NCBI GenBank assembly: GCA_018806985.1
Contig: JADANN010000402.1
Location: 248,001 to 312,000, forward strand
Reading direction: 5' to 3'
Origin: Angiostrongylus vasorum
Lineage: Eukaryota > Nematoda > Chromadorea > Rhabditida > Metastrongylidae
DNA: 64,000 nucleotides
Position numbers and translations under genes: made by a program. Below are positions 1-10,998 of this stretch, in pieces; positions within the stretch are counted from its first letter, which is position 1, and the number at the start of each line of letters is the position of its first letter. The notes under the pieces were generated by a model. That model was not told the origin of the DNA. It did not search any database and saw only the letters and a list, made by a program, of their open reading frames with translations.

Positions 1-479
1 GCAGTGTCTGTAATGTGGACATAGGTTATTTGTGGAAAAGGATTGGTCGTTTGTCCATTTGTTGATCTTTTTTCGTCTTCATCAGTTCCAAAACAGTTGA
101 AATGATCACACCGTTTTTTTGTACAAGTTCACAAACAGCAGCTGTACGTGTACATCCTCTAAAAAGCCTTCAATACATCGTCATCAAGAATAGAAGGCGT
201 TCAACGACCTTCTTCATGTCCAACGTAGATCGCGCTGCGACGAAACGTTTAAGAACAAAATCTCACTGTGGATTCGTAAACTCTCCTCATAAATCATCAA
301 CGTTCCATGCAGGTTTTGCTGAAGTACTGCCGATTTTAAATTGGTGAAAATAAGATTGTCGAGATTTCCGCTCTGATATTGGAATTTCAACCATTTAAAT
401 AGAAAGCGATCTATATTATAATCTGGCTGTACAGTACGAAAGTGACAGTAGCCATATGACTCTCGATGGTCCGCTTTTC
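1..479. other. No gene recognised
   Basis: Short open frames occur here but none has a codable splice context or a recognisable domain. I see nothing functional in this stretch. Confidence 0.5.
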
Positions 480-1015
480 TTGATTTTGGTTATGGTTGAT
501 TTGATTGATTTGTGATAGGCCTGTCTTGACTAGCCCGTTTCCTCAACCATGACGGCTGCTGTTTCCTCTGATTTCGGAGTCAAGCCTGTTCCACCATCGT
601 TTCTTCATGCTTCCCAGGTCGTTTTTTTATAAATAAGTAGCCGTAACGACACTAGACACTAGCGTGACTGCACGCGGGATCATTTCAGCAAAACTGAGTG
701 CCACCGCCACCACCCGATCCATAGCATCTCGTAGTTCCGCTAATTTCGTGGTTATCTCAAAGCTTTACAATCTTTTTTTCATGCCCTGCTGGCTGAGAAA
801 TATGTTGGTCATTTTGGTGAAACATTAAATGTGTGATGACCATTATGACCTTTCAATCAGCAAATTCTTCACCGTTCTAAATTTAGTAATACTTACCACC
901 GTATTCACCTAGGTTAGCCTTTATTTTCCTATTTCAGCAAGAGTTACTCAAATTCGCAGGTTCGCTTGTCATTGTGGTGACTCTCGATCTAGAACAGTCT
1001 TGATTTTTAAATAGT
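480..1015. repeat. Repeat F, copy 1 (decayed)
   Basis: This stretch aligns by eye, with many gaps, to 5715-6290 in the same orientation. Shared landmarks are CAACCATGACGGCTG versus GAACCATGATTAGTG, GGCTGAGAAATATG versus GGTTGAGAAATATT, and GGTGAAACATTAAATGT versus GGTGAAACACTAAATGT. Neither strand gives a sustained reading frame, so it is probably an old non-coding mobile element or a decayed segmental duplication. Confidence 0.55.
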
Positions 1016-1084
1016 TTAGGTATGTATCCTTTCAGTGATAATTGATAAGCTAACTCGATGTTGGCAAATAACTTAATTCGGCTA

Positions 1085-1600
1085 AAGTTTAGACGTTTCC
1101 TTCTTCCTCAGAGCCGATGATCCGAGTTCACGGTCCCTCCTAATGTGGCATCGAGTCGGATCTTCCTCAGTGGAGCATCTCTCGATTGAAGCATGCTGAT
1201 CATGCGATGCCCTTCAACACAGGATGGCTGTTACCGATAGCGATGATTTTCCGGTGATACCCATTTGCTTTTCCCGGACAATCCACCTTAAAGAAGGCGG
1301 TATCACTATCAGCTAGCACAAAGCGTAATCATATATCAAAACCGACTTTTCTTTAACCTGGGTATGACTAAGCAATATGTATTCCTTCTTTGATATGTTT
1401 ACACGACGTTGATAAATAATCTTTGCTTTCGGCTAACGTTTCGACATCTTCGTCTTCACCAGAGCCGATGCCTCAATCGAGAGGTACTCCACTGAGGAAG
1501 ACACGATTCGACGCAACATCGAGAAGACGAACAACTGTGGCCCATCGGGTTGAATCATCGGCTCCGATAAAGACAAAGACACTGAATAAAAACTACGCAC
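1085..1600. repeat. Repeat D, nested palindromic elements
   Basis: Two D-type elements lie head to head. The part near 1090-1200 (ATTCGGCTAAAGTTTAGAC, then CTTCCTCAGAGCCGATGAT) contains GTGGAGCATCTCTCGATTG, and its reverse complement recurs near 1465-1490 (CAATCGAGAGGTACTCCAC). The second element starts at about 1430 with TTCGGCTAACGTTTCGACA. The open frames on both strands across 1423-1719 come from this inverted repeat and are not genes. Confidence 0.6.
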
Positions 1601-1895
1601 CAGGCATGATAGCTGTACGCATGGGTCCAACTATCCCCACACAGAGCAAATTGAATGTCTTTGACGGAGGCAATAATGAAATGTTTTCCGTATTGTTAGA
1701 AAGTCGTATTGCATACTAAAAAAGAAATCGTTTGTTGTAGTAACAGTGTTAGATAGAAACCGTGTTTGTTCAGATTTCGAGGGTGACATGAGCATCTCGC
1801 CTAACTTTCGATTGAAATCTTGGTAATGGTGGAATTTTCCGCGTTGACTAAAACTCGTTGACTTAGTTAAGTAAATGAAAAGTTTTCAAAAAAAT

Positions 1896-1972
1896 GAAGG
1901 CGAATGTACGGCGCATCCCTTCAGGGATTGATCAACTCCGAGAGCATTATCGTTCATCCTTCAACCTGTAAA
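1896..1972 (+). repeat. SINE-A, 3' fragment
   Basis: Only the tail of the family is present: GGCGCATCCCTTCAGGGATTG, followed by CGAGAGCATTATCGTTCATC. The tail closely matches that of the fuller copy at 2488-2773, so the two belong to one subfamily. Confidence 0.7.
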
Positions 1973-2061
1973 ACGTTCATGCCATCATCTGCTGAATAGA
2001 AATTCTCTAGAGAGATGAACGAGCTCCTCTACTTTCTGCTAGTGAAAATGTTGGAGTGATA

Positions 2062-2236
2062 ATGAATGAACCATTCATTGAGGTAAGTGAAATTCTCTCT
2101 ACTTTTATTACACTAACACTTAAACCAGCTGAAGCAACAGAGTATATCAAGCTAATTTCCTACACATTAATGTTTTCTGTAGGCAAGAATAGTTCTCTTA
2201 AAGTGTTCGTCCAAGAAGGAAATTTCAGCTCACTAA
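2062..2236 (+). other. Possible two-exon mini-gene or exon relic
   Basis: An ATG at 2062 opens seven codons (MNEPFIE) that end in a consensus donor GAG|GTAAGT at 2083. A 100-nt interval ends in TTTTCTGTAG at 2182. The next exon continues in the same phase (ARIVLLKCSSKKEISAH) to TAA at 2234-2236. The splice signals are good, but 24 residues is very short and no family is recognised. It may be chance. Confidence 0.15.
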
Positions 2237-2487
2237 CAACTAAGTTTTAACGTTACCACTGCTAAACAGTTCACCCTTTCCCCTGTCACTAGGGAAAGAC
2301 GACTGAATCCGGACAACAACAGACGACTGAATCCGGACAACAACAATTGCCGGTATTTCTATATATTCGAAGAGAAGTTTGCTGTTGTGCGGATACTAAA
2401 GCAATGACTGTCCAGTCCTTGCTCCATACCATCCTGTGTTTTAGATACGAAGAGTGGTTAATTTCCTACAATTTGAGTGTTGCGGGT

Positions 2488-2773
2488 AAGTGGCGGGTGT
2501 AGCGCAGTGGTCCGAGGCGCTCTGCAAACACTTAGGATTGGTTGACGCGCCCAAAGCCCACCAAGCCTTCCATCTTTCCAGAAAATTGGTGCCAGACTCG
2601 TTTGGGAGGACAACAGCACTAGCTCGGTACATCGGTAGCCCATCGCGAGTCATGGTAAATGCCAGATAGGTATTCAATCGCTTCCAATGATGCTTAGTGA
2701 AGTCGAATGCACGGCGCATCTCTCAGGGGATTGATCAACACCGAGAGCATTATCGTTCATTCTTTAACCTGTC
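2488..2773 (+). repeat. SINE-A
   Basis: The head GGGTGTAGCGCAGTGGTC resembles a tRNA A box. The body follows with CCAAGCCTTCCATC, AAATTGGTGCCAGAC, GAGTCATGGTAAATGCCAG and GTCGAATGCACGGCGCATC, and the tail is GAGAGCATTATCGTTC. The B-box region is degenerate here (GGATTGGTTGACGC). The element has no protein-coding capacity; the minus-strand frame across it is spurious. Confidence 0.8.
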
Positions 2774-4016
2774 ACTGATGTTTTGGATCTGACAAAAGAG
2801 CACGCTCACCTAAGTCAGATTTTTTATTCGAATCTAAACGCAGGTGGCACAAACTCGGAAGAGATTTTTTTACAGATACCTTGCAACAAACTACAGAGCG
2901 TGAAGTTCTGAAACGATCCTACTCGTGATCTTTGGACAAATAGATTTTTGAAACGATGGAAGACCCGCCGATTCTCCTTCCACTGGTATTATATCTTTCT
3001 ATTTTTTACAAAAATTACACTTTGGCATGACAACGAGCTTTCCTGAAGTAAATTTGTAAAATATTTTTTCTTCAAAAGGATTCGAAACTCGCTTCGGCAA
3101 GGAGAACGTCTAAAAGCTTACGAAAGCGAGAACGTTTACGTAAAAAGTGACGAACTTAATGGTTGCTTTTTCAAATATCCAGCCTTCAGGGAATGCTACA
3201 GTTCTTTACTGGTGGTTAGTAGAAACCTCTCTCAGCCAATCCATGTGGACCATTTTTAATTGAGGTTTTACGGAGCATCCATAATAAAAAGCCTATGTAT
3301 CGCTCTGACTTTACCGGAATCGAAGGTACATGAAAAAGTAACTGATTACTTCAAGACGAGCACAGGAGCCGCAAGAGGGCATAAAGCTACTGCTGTGATG
3401 TTTGTTACTCCGAAGAGGAAACAAGTGGTAATCTGCGCAGTTTATGTTATGCTGAGATAAACCGTTTGAATGCATAATGGTTTCCGAAGAGATTTCAAGC
3501 ACTCGCACGTCCTCAACTGGAAACATGGTAGGTGTCGCTTTTATTCAGCGATTTAGATTCTTCAACTACGTGCAGTGTCGTACTGAAAGTTTAGGGAGAA
3601 TGCTGGAGCAAAAATTATTCGTCGCTCATTGATTCGTTTAAATCGACGCCGATGTGGCACAACATGGAAATGACTATTCAGCTTTATTTAGCGCTCATAA
3701 AGTTTTCGTCAAAAACCTGGTGGCGGTGACGGTGCTTTCGATTTGTCACCGGTGAAAGAGAATGAAAGGAATTTATTACTACGGTAAAGTCGGGGACACG
3801 CAAATACACTGCGAATTAGTGGAATCTTCAGCTTTAAGCACTACTTCAACCACTACGGTTACGCGACCGGCACAGTGGAAGAAATTTTTTCCACAACAAT
3901 TTTCGACTCGCTTAAAGTGCTGCCGTCCGTAAACAGCTCTTCAATATCCGATCTCAGCCCATTGTACGTCACATAGCGTTTTTATTAACTGTAGAACGAA
4001 TTATTATTTACTTACT
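2774..4016. other. No gene recognised
   Basis: About 1.2 kb of AT-rich sequence. The plus frame at 3260-3460 has no recognisable domain and no convincing splice partner. I see nothing that I can support. Confidence 0.4.
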
Positions 4017-4400
4017 TACTTGATCCTTGAATGGCCCGTCGTCACTGGTTGCGAGGGCTCCCGGCATAATCTCCATTTTACGGAGATTTGCTGGTTAAGC
4101 CATTATGGTTCCCTGGAGTCCCGAGGTCAGCCTGGCCAAAGTCTGGCCCAGGCCCTCACCACGATAGGCAGTCGCAGGCCTCGTTGATCAGAAGGAGATT
4201 TGCCACCATGTGAATAGCTTGATACTAGGACGGTTTTTGATCCTGGTATTGGTTTGCTCTTAGCTGGGCTTCCTGACGGAAACGCCGGACCCCTTCTCAG
4301 CTTGGGGGACCCTGTAAGGGGATGAATCCCCCGCTGTACATCGCAGTCCTACACCCATGAACACCTCCCAGCCACGATGAGGCTGTAAACCGTTTGGACG
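4017..4400 (-). repeat. Repeat B, near full length
   Basis: This is the minus-strand orientation of a family of about 380 bp. Landmarks on the plus strand are GAATGGCCCGTCGTCACTGG, CTCCATTTTACGGAGATTTG, GGTTCCCTGGAGTCCCGAGG, TGATCAGAAGGAGATTTGCC and CTCCCAGCCACGATGAGGC. About ten loci in the window carry this family. No open frame is conserved between members, so it is non-autonomous. Confidence 0.85.
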
Positions 4401-5139
4401 AGAACGAATTCTACTGTTATCAACTAACGAAAATATTAGAACCGTGTTGAATGCAGTTCTACGTAGTTTTGTTTTGTTGGTAAGATAAAGCAGCATCTCA
4501 GTCGAAGTTAAGTATCAGGTAAAAACTTTCGTGTATCAAATTGGCAACTTACTGCAATAAAGCAGTATTCCTAAATTTCCAGGTGAACTTTTCGAAGTAA
4601 CTGCAAAAATGGCTGAAATCAGTAATGATCCTGCTGCCGTTACACAACTGCGATGTGTCTTCACTATATGAAATGCCTAGCAACAAATTTATTTTCCCTG
4701 TCCATTGAGGAGAAATCACAAAAATTTGACGTCATTCTACAAACATCCAACTCTATTAGAAAGCTAGGAGGTTAAAAAGGTGACTCAGGAAGCCACGGCT
4801 CTGCGTCACCTCATGTGGTTTCTTCAGAACCTCCTATTTCGTTTCTAATATCGGAGAATTGGCAATCCCAACGAAGCGAAGGATCCATGTGTCTCGAAAC
4901 AAAATCCGAAAACTTAATGTATTTTTTGCGTCTGATTAATTCTGCCCAACATTAGCAATTAATCTTCAATGTTGGCTCATCAAGAAAACAGTATAATATT
5001 TGATCAAACCCAAGATTAATGGAAAATCGGTCTTGCAATTACCGTAGTCCTAGAACATCTAGATAATATCTTCCTGAATTATTGAATTATTGAGCTAATA
5101 CGGAGGTAGGGGGAGGAGGGTGACAAAAAGGTTTGTTCT
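4401..5139. other. No gene recognised
   Basis: AT-rich intergenic sequence with no supported coding or RNA feature. Confidence 0.4.
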
Positions 5140-5305
5140 GCTGAGTTCCGACTTGTTCGTCTTCCTGAAAGCCGATGATCTCAGTTGATGGTACGCATGC
5201 GCTCGTCCCTCCCTAAGCGGTGTCTTCTTCTTCGCATCGAGGCCAATATTCTTCAGTGAGCATCGCTCGACTGCAAAAAATATCTGCTTTACAATACTAG
5301 CGATG
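5140..5305. repeat. Repeat D, decayed
   Basis: It shows CTTGTTCGTCTTCCTGAAAG and GCCGATGATCTCAGT, matching the first arm of the D elements near 1090 and 54380, and GTGAGCATCGCTCGACTG, matching the internal part of the 1090 element. The minus-strand open frame here is a by-product. Confidence 0.45.
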
Positions 5306-5714
5306 TCAGCGATCATAAATCTCATCATTGCAACGTTTAATCGATCACCATTTAATCATTTATCTACATTTTCATTTTCCATTGCAGGCAAAAAGTGCTT
5401 CTATAGCGTGAGTATTTCCCACAAATCATTACCAAATTTACCGTAATCGCTTAAGAAACATCCTTTCTTCAGCTTTCGTTTGTTTCAAGTTCAATAGCAA
5501 ATACTTTCTTAGCCATCCATACCTCCAAGGATATCTCTCACTCTTCCACATTCAGCCATAGTGCTAGCAGAATCGTGATTTTCATTTACTGTTCTCACCA
5601 ACAACGCTGTAACCTTCCACAAGTCGTCACAAAAAAGGACTCTTAAGAGCTGCACTTAATTGCTAAGGAGGATCACTATAGCTATATCACTGTCTATAGT
5701 CAACCTTTCATGGT

Positions 5715-6290
5715 TTGAATTGTTTTGGTCCGTTTAGTTAAGATATACCCGTCATGACTACCGCCTGCCTTGCTCGAACCATGATTAGTGGTGTTTCTTC
5801 TGATTTTAGAGTAAAGTCTGTTTCTTAATCCTTTCACAATACTCTCCAACTCAGTTTCGAAAAAAAGTTTGAGGAACTAACAGTCTTAGCAGCACTGGCG
5901 TAACTATCGGCGTATCTCAGAAATACTCAATGGTACCGCATTTCACCAAACGCAATACCTCGTAATTTCCTTGATTTCATGCTTACTCCAAAGTGTTACA
6001 ATCGTATTCCCACCATGTTGGTTGAGAAATATTCCAGTGAATTCGGTGAAACACTAAATGTAAGATGCCAGTCATAAACATTCAGTCGGCAAATTCCTCA
6101 CCGTACTTAAATCAGTATTACTTGCTACCGCGTTCACCCAACTTCTTCACATTTATTTCTTTTTTCTTTCCATCACGACGGTATTCATTCCAACGGGAGT
6201 GACTCAAATTTCGTGAATTCGGTTAGCATTGTGCTAACTATCGATTCATCATTGATAATCTTGACCTTTTAAAGGTTTTTTCTGCTGAGG
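5715..6290. repeat. Repeat F, copy 2 (decayed)
   Basis: This is the second member of the direct pair with 480-1015, about 5.2 kb away. It keeps the blocks TTTCTTCTGATTTTAGAG, GGTTGAGAAATATTCC, CAAATTCCTCACCGTAC and GGGAGTGACTCAAATTTCG. No reading frame is preserved in common between the two. Confidence 0.55.
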
Positions 6291-8489
6291 TATGAAAGTG
6301 GTTGGCTGAGTAGATTAGGTGTCAATTTGACCTTTGCAGACTACGACGAGGACCAGTCCACCGAAATGTCAGCTTTTCCATATTGACAAGATCTGCAATG
6401 CCAACCTCGTATTTGGCCATCAAGAAAAACAGTGAATCCGGATTTCAAATAGTACAGATGATCTTCGATGAAGACATAACGAATGGTCGAATCGGCTAAT
6501 TACTACAGCTAGAAAGTGAAGAAGTTAGAAAAAAAGCAAAAAGGGCGATTCCAGTTGCGATCATTTACTGAAAAAAATTTAACTGTTCGTAGCTCAAGAC
6601 TGGAAATGAGCAGCGTAAAGATAAAAAAATGATATCTCGACTAAGACTTTACAGACTACCGTAGTATTAAGCGAAAATTTGAGGAGTAACTACGCCGGTG
6701 ATATGGTGGCCACTATTATCATTGGCATGCCACAAAACTCAATGAAAACCATGCACAAGGTTAAGGTTCATTAAGGTTTGCCGCTTCATCTTGGCTGGGA
6801 GGTGTTCCTGGGTGTCGGGCTGTGATGTGCGGCTGAGAGATTCATGCCCTAGCAGGGTGTACCAGGGTGCTTCTTGATGAAAAGAGCCAGATTCTTCTCA
6901 CCTTGTGTGATCCTGCGGCGTGAGAAGAGGTGCGCTGCGTTCTAATTATTCAACAAAAGTGTTTTTTTTAAACGTTCGTTTCATACAATAACCTAAAAGA
7001 CGCCTCTATGCCTCTGTTTTATCACATTGATTGGGGTGGAATAATGAAGTGCTGGAGGAGCATAAAAACCTCTGATGAGAAGAAGTTTCGGCACTTATTT
7101 TAACAAAACCAGACTTTTTTGTTCGAAAGAAATCCTGCTTTTTGATGAAATCTGAACAAGATTTCTTACAAACGATTATCCTCTGTCATACTTATTGATG
7201 TCTTTTGCCATCTTGAAGGTAGACAATCGTTTGTTAGAGAAGTTTTTTTTCCAGTTGTGGGTGTGATGCAAAACAACTGCGTTGTTTTTGGCAACACTGT
7301 AACTAGCATATGCTTTGGAATGGCGGCCATGGCAAAGTGTAGGATAGACAATTCCATGAGTTTAATGTCAATTCCCCAAACAGCGTTGTCAATTTCAGGA
7401 TCACTCACGGTTTGAATAGCTTTCCTTTTCAGACAAGTTCATTTTGAAGGGAAAAAAATCTGTGTAGACCACAAACGTCATCATGGCGAACTGGTCGAGA
7501 GAGATGTGGCAGGGGTGTGGTGAGCAGAGTGGTGCCAACCTTGGCATCGGGTCCATTTGGAGAGAATTTTGTCTCGGCATTTGCAACCATCAACTAAAAC
7601 ACGAACTGAGCTGTGATGTGTTTGAGATTAAAATTTCTACTGAAGCGATACTTATCGTTATATCAAATGAGCAATAAAGTTGCAAATGGCATGGCTGTTA
7701 GTTAGTCAGAGCAGCACAAGACGTTACGCGAAAGCGTGGAATGTCATGAATTTGAACGTAGTGTTTAAAATAATAAGTAACTAGAAATTTTGTAAATATG
7801 GAACTGCAATGAAAATTCTTCCTTGCTTATACTTCGATAGAACACGTTACTGTTCTCTAAGATGAAAGTGAGGAACATTAGAAAAGTCTTATGTGAAGAT
7901 GTTCCTATCTTGAGTGCTATCGAAGCATCAGGAACGAATCTCTTCCCCGTAAGGATATTTCCTATATTCACTGTGGAAATCAGTCAGCGATAATGAGAAT
8001 GAAAAACTTCTTTTCGTAAGACTCGTGGAAATCTTTCTGTGGAGATGCCTCATGTCTTATGAAAGGCATTTAAATGATGAATGAGAAAGCCTTGTTCAAA
8101 GGACCTTGTGTTGTTCAAGGCATTCTTGAACCTTCATGTCTTCGAAGAATCGTACACCTTCACATAGAAGAACCTTAAAAAATGTTGGATCTTGTACTCT
8201 CATTGTATTACAACAAATTTCGATATCGTACGGATGTACCCTATAGTGAATTCGCTTACAACACCCTTCTTGCTGACGTGGTGCAAATCTTTCATTAAAC
8301 ACTGACTTCGAGGAAATTCAATCAGTCAATAAACGAAGCTTAGCTTACCATTGAAAATCACATATTGATTAGTCATACACTGGTTAAAGGGAAACCGGTT
8401 TTGAAATATTTTCATGCTCAGTGCCAGCTCATAACGGTACCGACTTCTGCAGGATTAATTGTTCGGAGACAAACAAGGTAGTATCACTG
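6291..8489. other. No gene recognised; short repeat B fragment at 6772-6905
   Basis: The only feature I can name is a plus-strand piece of repeat B at 6772-6905 (GGCTGGGAGGTGTTCCTGGG, then TGTCGGGCTGTGATGTGC). The remaining open frames (for example 7166-7408 minus and 7483-7677 plus) show no known domain and no splice structure. Confidence 0.4.
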
Positions 8490-8700
8490 GACAATTACCA
8501 CCAACAATAACCGTCCATTATGAAAGAGCGCTACCCGGTGAGGTTGCCTCATTCGAGCGGTTCCACTGAAGAATAGCCGACTCGATACGACGACGATGAC
8601 ACCCTTTCGAGGATGTAAAGGACCGTGGACACCGACTCGGATCAGCGACTCAAAGAATGACGAAGGCGTTAAAACGTTAGCCGAACATTCATAAACCATG
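8490..8700. repeat. Repeat D at left edge of the duplicated segment
   Basis: The element runs to GTTAAAACGTTAGCCGAACATTC. Its left part matches the partner at 26255-26470 only loosely. From about 8605 (CGAGGATGTAAAGGACC) onward the match is almost perfect. The duplication breakpoint or conversion edge therefore lies inside this element. Confidence 0.6.
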
Positions 8701-9414
8701 TGCTAGCTTGTCAAGGAAAGAATACGTGTTGATATAACCAGTAAATATGTCATTATTTGTCATTTATCCGATTTTCAACATCCCTAGAGCGACAAAAAGA
8801 AGAGGAAAACAGCTGCGATCGTTTTCACCATATCTGTGGTTTCGTCACCAGCTCTATACATTCGCAGCAGCAGCTATTAGAAGAATTACCAGACATTTGT
8901 GAAGGAAACAAATCTCACTGTATCTCTAACTAGGTAATACCATCGAACACTTTTACGTAAAGAAAGGGTGATGTGCACTTTCGTCCAGTTCAATCAAAAA
9001 GACTTCAATGCTTTCTGAAGCAGCTTAAGCTACTCAAGCCAACTGGGGCAGCTATTTTGAACGAAAAATGTGAAATTTGATATCCCTAGTTGTTTTTAGC
9101 TCTCCTTCTTCAACCAGATTAACTCAGTCAGTCTGTGGAAATGAATCGCTATCGAAATCATGCTTGATAATGTGTCCTCATGCTTCATGTGGCCAAGAAA
9201 ACCGTTAAAAATGAGCGGACGCTCTAAAATCGCACAGTTTTTCTCTTTCTTCAAGCAACTGCGAGATCGACATTGACTAATTCCGCTCAAGTTGAAAATT
9301 TCCTGCTTTAAAAATAGCTAATTATTCTTCTACTAAGTGCTGCATCGAATGCTTAGAGAAACAATGGGGGGTTCGAGAGGTTTCGAATTCATGTAGCTAT
9401 CCTTCTTTCTCCTA

Positions 9415-10175
9415 CCAACGGCTTGCCGCCTCATCGTGTCTATGAGGTGTACCTGGGTGTCGGGCTGCGAAGTACAACAGGGAGAATAACCCCCCCAGCG
9501 GGGTCTCCCAGGTTGAGAAGGAGCCCGGCGTTTCCATCAGGAATCTCAGCTAGGAGGAAAGCAAAGCCAGGATCCGCCATCGACCCATTGCCTGGAAGGG
9601 TATACTGATATACAATTTACTCGGCCAAACGGTTCAATAACACTTACAAAAAGACGGAAAACTCTATGATAATTACATGATCAGGAGCTTCTCGAAAAAC
9701 TCACCGTTTTTTTACGTGACTTCCAATGAGAGGGATGAATGTCCGGAGGTCATACGCGACCTGAGCCCGTATGTTCGCATGAATTTCTGATGTGGGATGG
9801 TGCAGTCATCATCCATATGCGACTATAATCAGCTGTTTTAACCTTCGTCATTGAAAGTCACGTAAACAGCGGCTCTGGAGAAGGCGATACTGCCGAAACG
9901 TCAGCTACTTTTGTATTGTAATGTGTTTTTCTATGGAAGTAAATGTATGCTGTTTAACAACCGCGCGATTGCTGAACAAAAAAACGAAGCATTCGTATTC
10001 CAATAGCGAGGTTAATAGAAAGTTGATCCTGGGTACCTGGGGGCATACTTTGGCCAAGCTGACCTCAGGACTCCAGGGAACCACAACGGCTAAACCAAGA
10101 AAACTCTGAAAAAAAGAAAATTGTGCTGAAACCCGCGTAACCAGTGAAGGCGGGTCATCCAAGTATCCAAGGAAT
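9415..10175 (+). repeat. Repeat B split by a 0.42-kb insert
   Basis: The 5' part (9415-9605, GCCGCCTCATCGTGTCTATG to GGATCCGCCATCGACC) and the 3' part (about 10027-10175, ACTTTGGCCAAGCTGACC to GTGAAGGCGGGTCATCC) flank about 420 bp of unrelated DNA. About 110 bp of the usual middle is missing. The insert contains repeat-C sequence (GGCGATACTGCCGAAACGTC, near 9880). The same arrangement is found in copy 2 at 27725-28475, so it predates the duplication. Confidence 0.65.
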
Positions 10176-10984
10176 TATGCATTTACAAAGAGACTGACGG
10201 GTGAACTGATTCCCTTTTGGAAACCGCCCTGCAATTCCACCTAGATATTCCACTTGACATGTCTGTATGTGTTTCGTTTCTTACATCAGTCGAGTAGAAA
10301 AATCCCCCACTTATTCCCAGTGCGTCTACTTTCGACTTAGATTAGTAATCCATACTGCTAAAAATCCACAAAGCACATTTTTAATGCGGAAATGAGCAAG
10401 CCTGTGATATGAGAATTCGGACGAGTTACCTCGATGCCTGCCACGGCTCGCCCGCGAAGGTCAAATTTCAAATTTGCAGCGATCGTTTTGACCGGTCAAA
10501 CGATGTGGGAGCCTTTGTTGAATACTTGTTTTGGATCCTTATGGCATCTTATAATAACTTATTTACACTTATTTGGTTACATTCCTATAGCTTAATGTTT
10601 TCACAAGCCATGGTACGGAGCTAAATATTGTTGCTGTGTCCTTTTCCTTTGTGGTCCGGAGCTAAATGTAGTTCGTGTAGGTCGTGGTTAAATAACTCAA
10701 ATGTTGCTTATTACTATAACAATTACTTAGGTACTACTATAAGAAAGAAAGGAGCTTAATATCATTCTTAAATCCTTCTGAGGTGCTACGTAGATTTGCT
10801 GTCTTTGCTCGGTAACTCCGATGTGTCTATGCTGTGTCAGTACTACTCGTTCTTGTAGTACTGGCAAAGTCTGTTTAGAACCCAAAGTTGTTCTCCTTTT
10901 CTCTCGTCATGTATATTCTACATCATGTCTTTCAGCCATAGTTGGTCAACCGTGCAGGATGGCTTACGTTTCTGATAATTTTAG

Positions 10985-10996
10985 TTTTCACATTAG
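10985..10996 (+). promoter_or_regulatory. Probable trans- or cis-splice acceptor before INCENP exon 1
   Basis: TTTTCACATTAG ends two bases before the presumed ATG of INCENP copy 1. A strong acceptor this close to the start is typical of nematode spliced-leader addition. An unseen 5' non-coding exon is the alternative. The same site is at 29297-29308 in copy 2. Confidence 0.45.
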
Positions 10997-10998
10997 AT

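Noticed and set aside
1423..1719. 98-codon plus frame with an overlapping minus frame
   Set aside because: It lies in an inverted repeat (D elements); no domain or splice signals.
8484..8699. 71-codon minus frame shared with 26253-26468
   Set aside because: It is the repeat D element at the edges of the duplication; the two translations are alike only because the DNA is.
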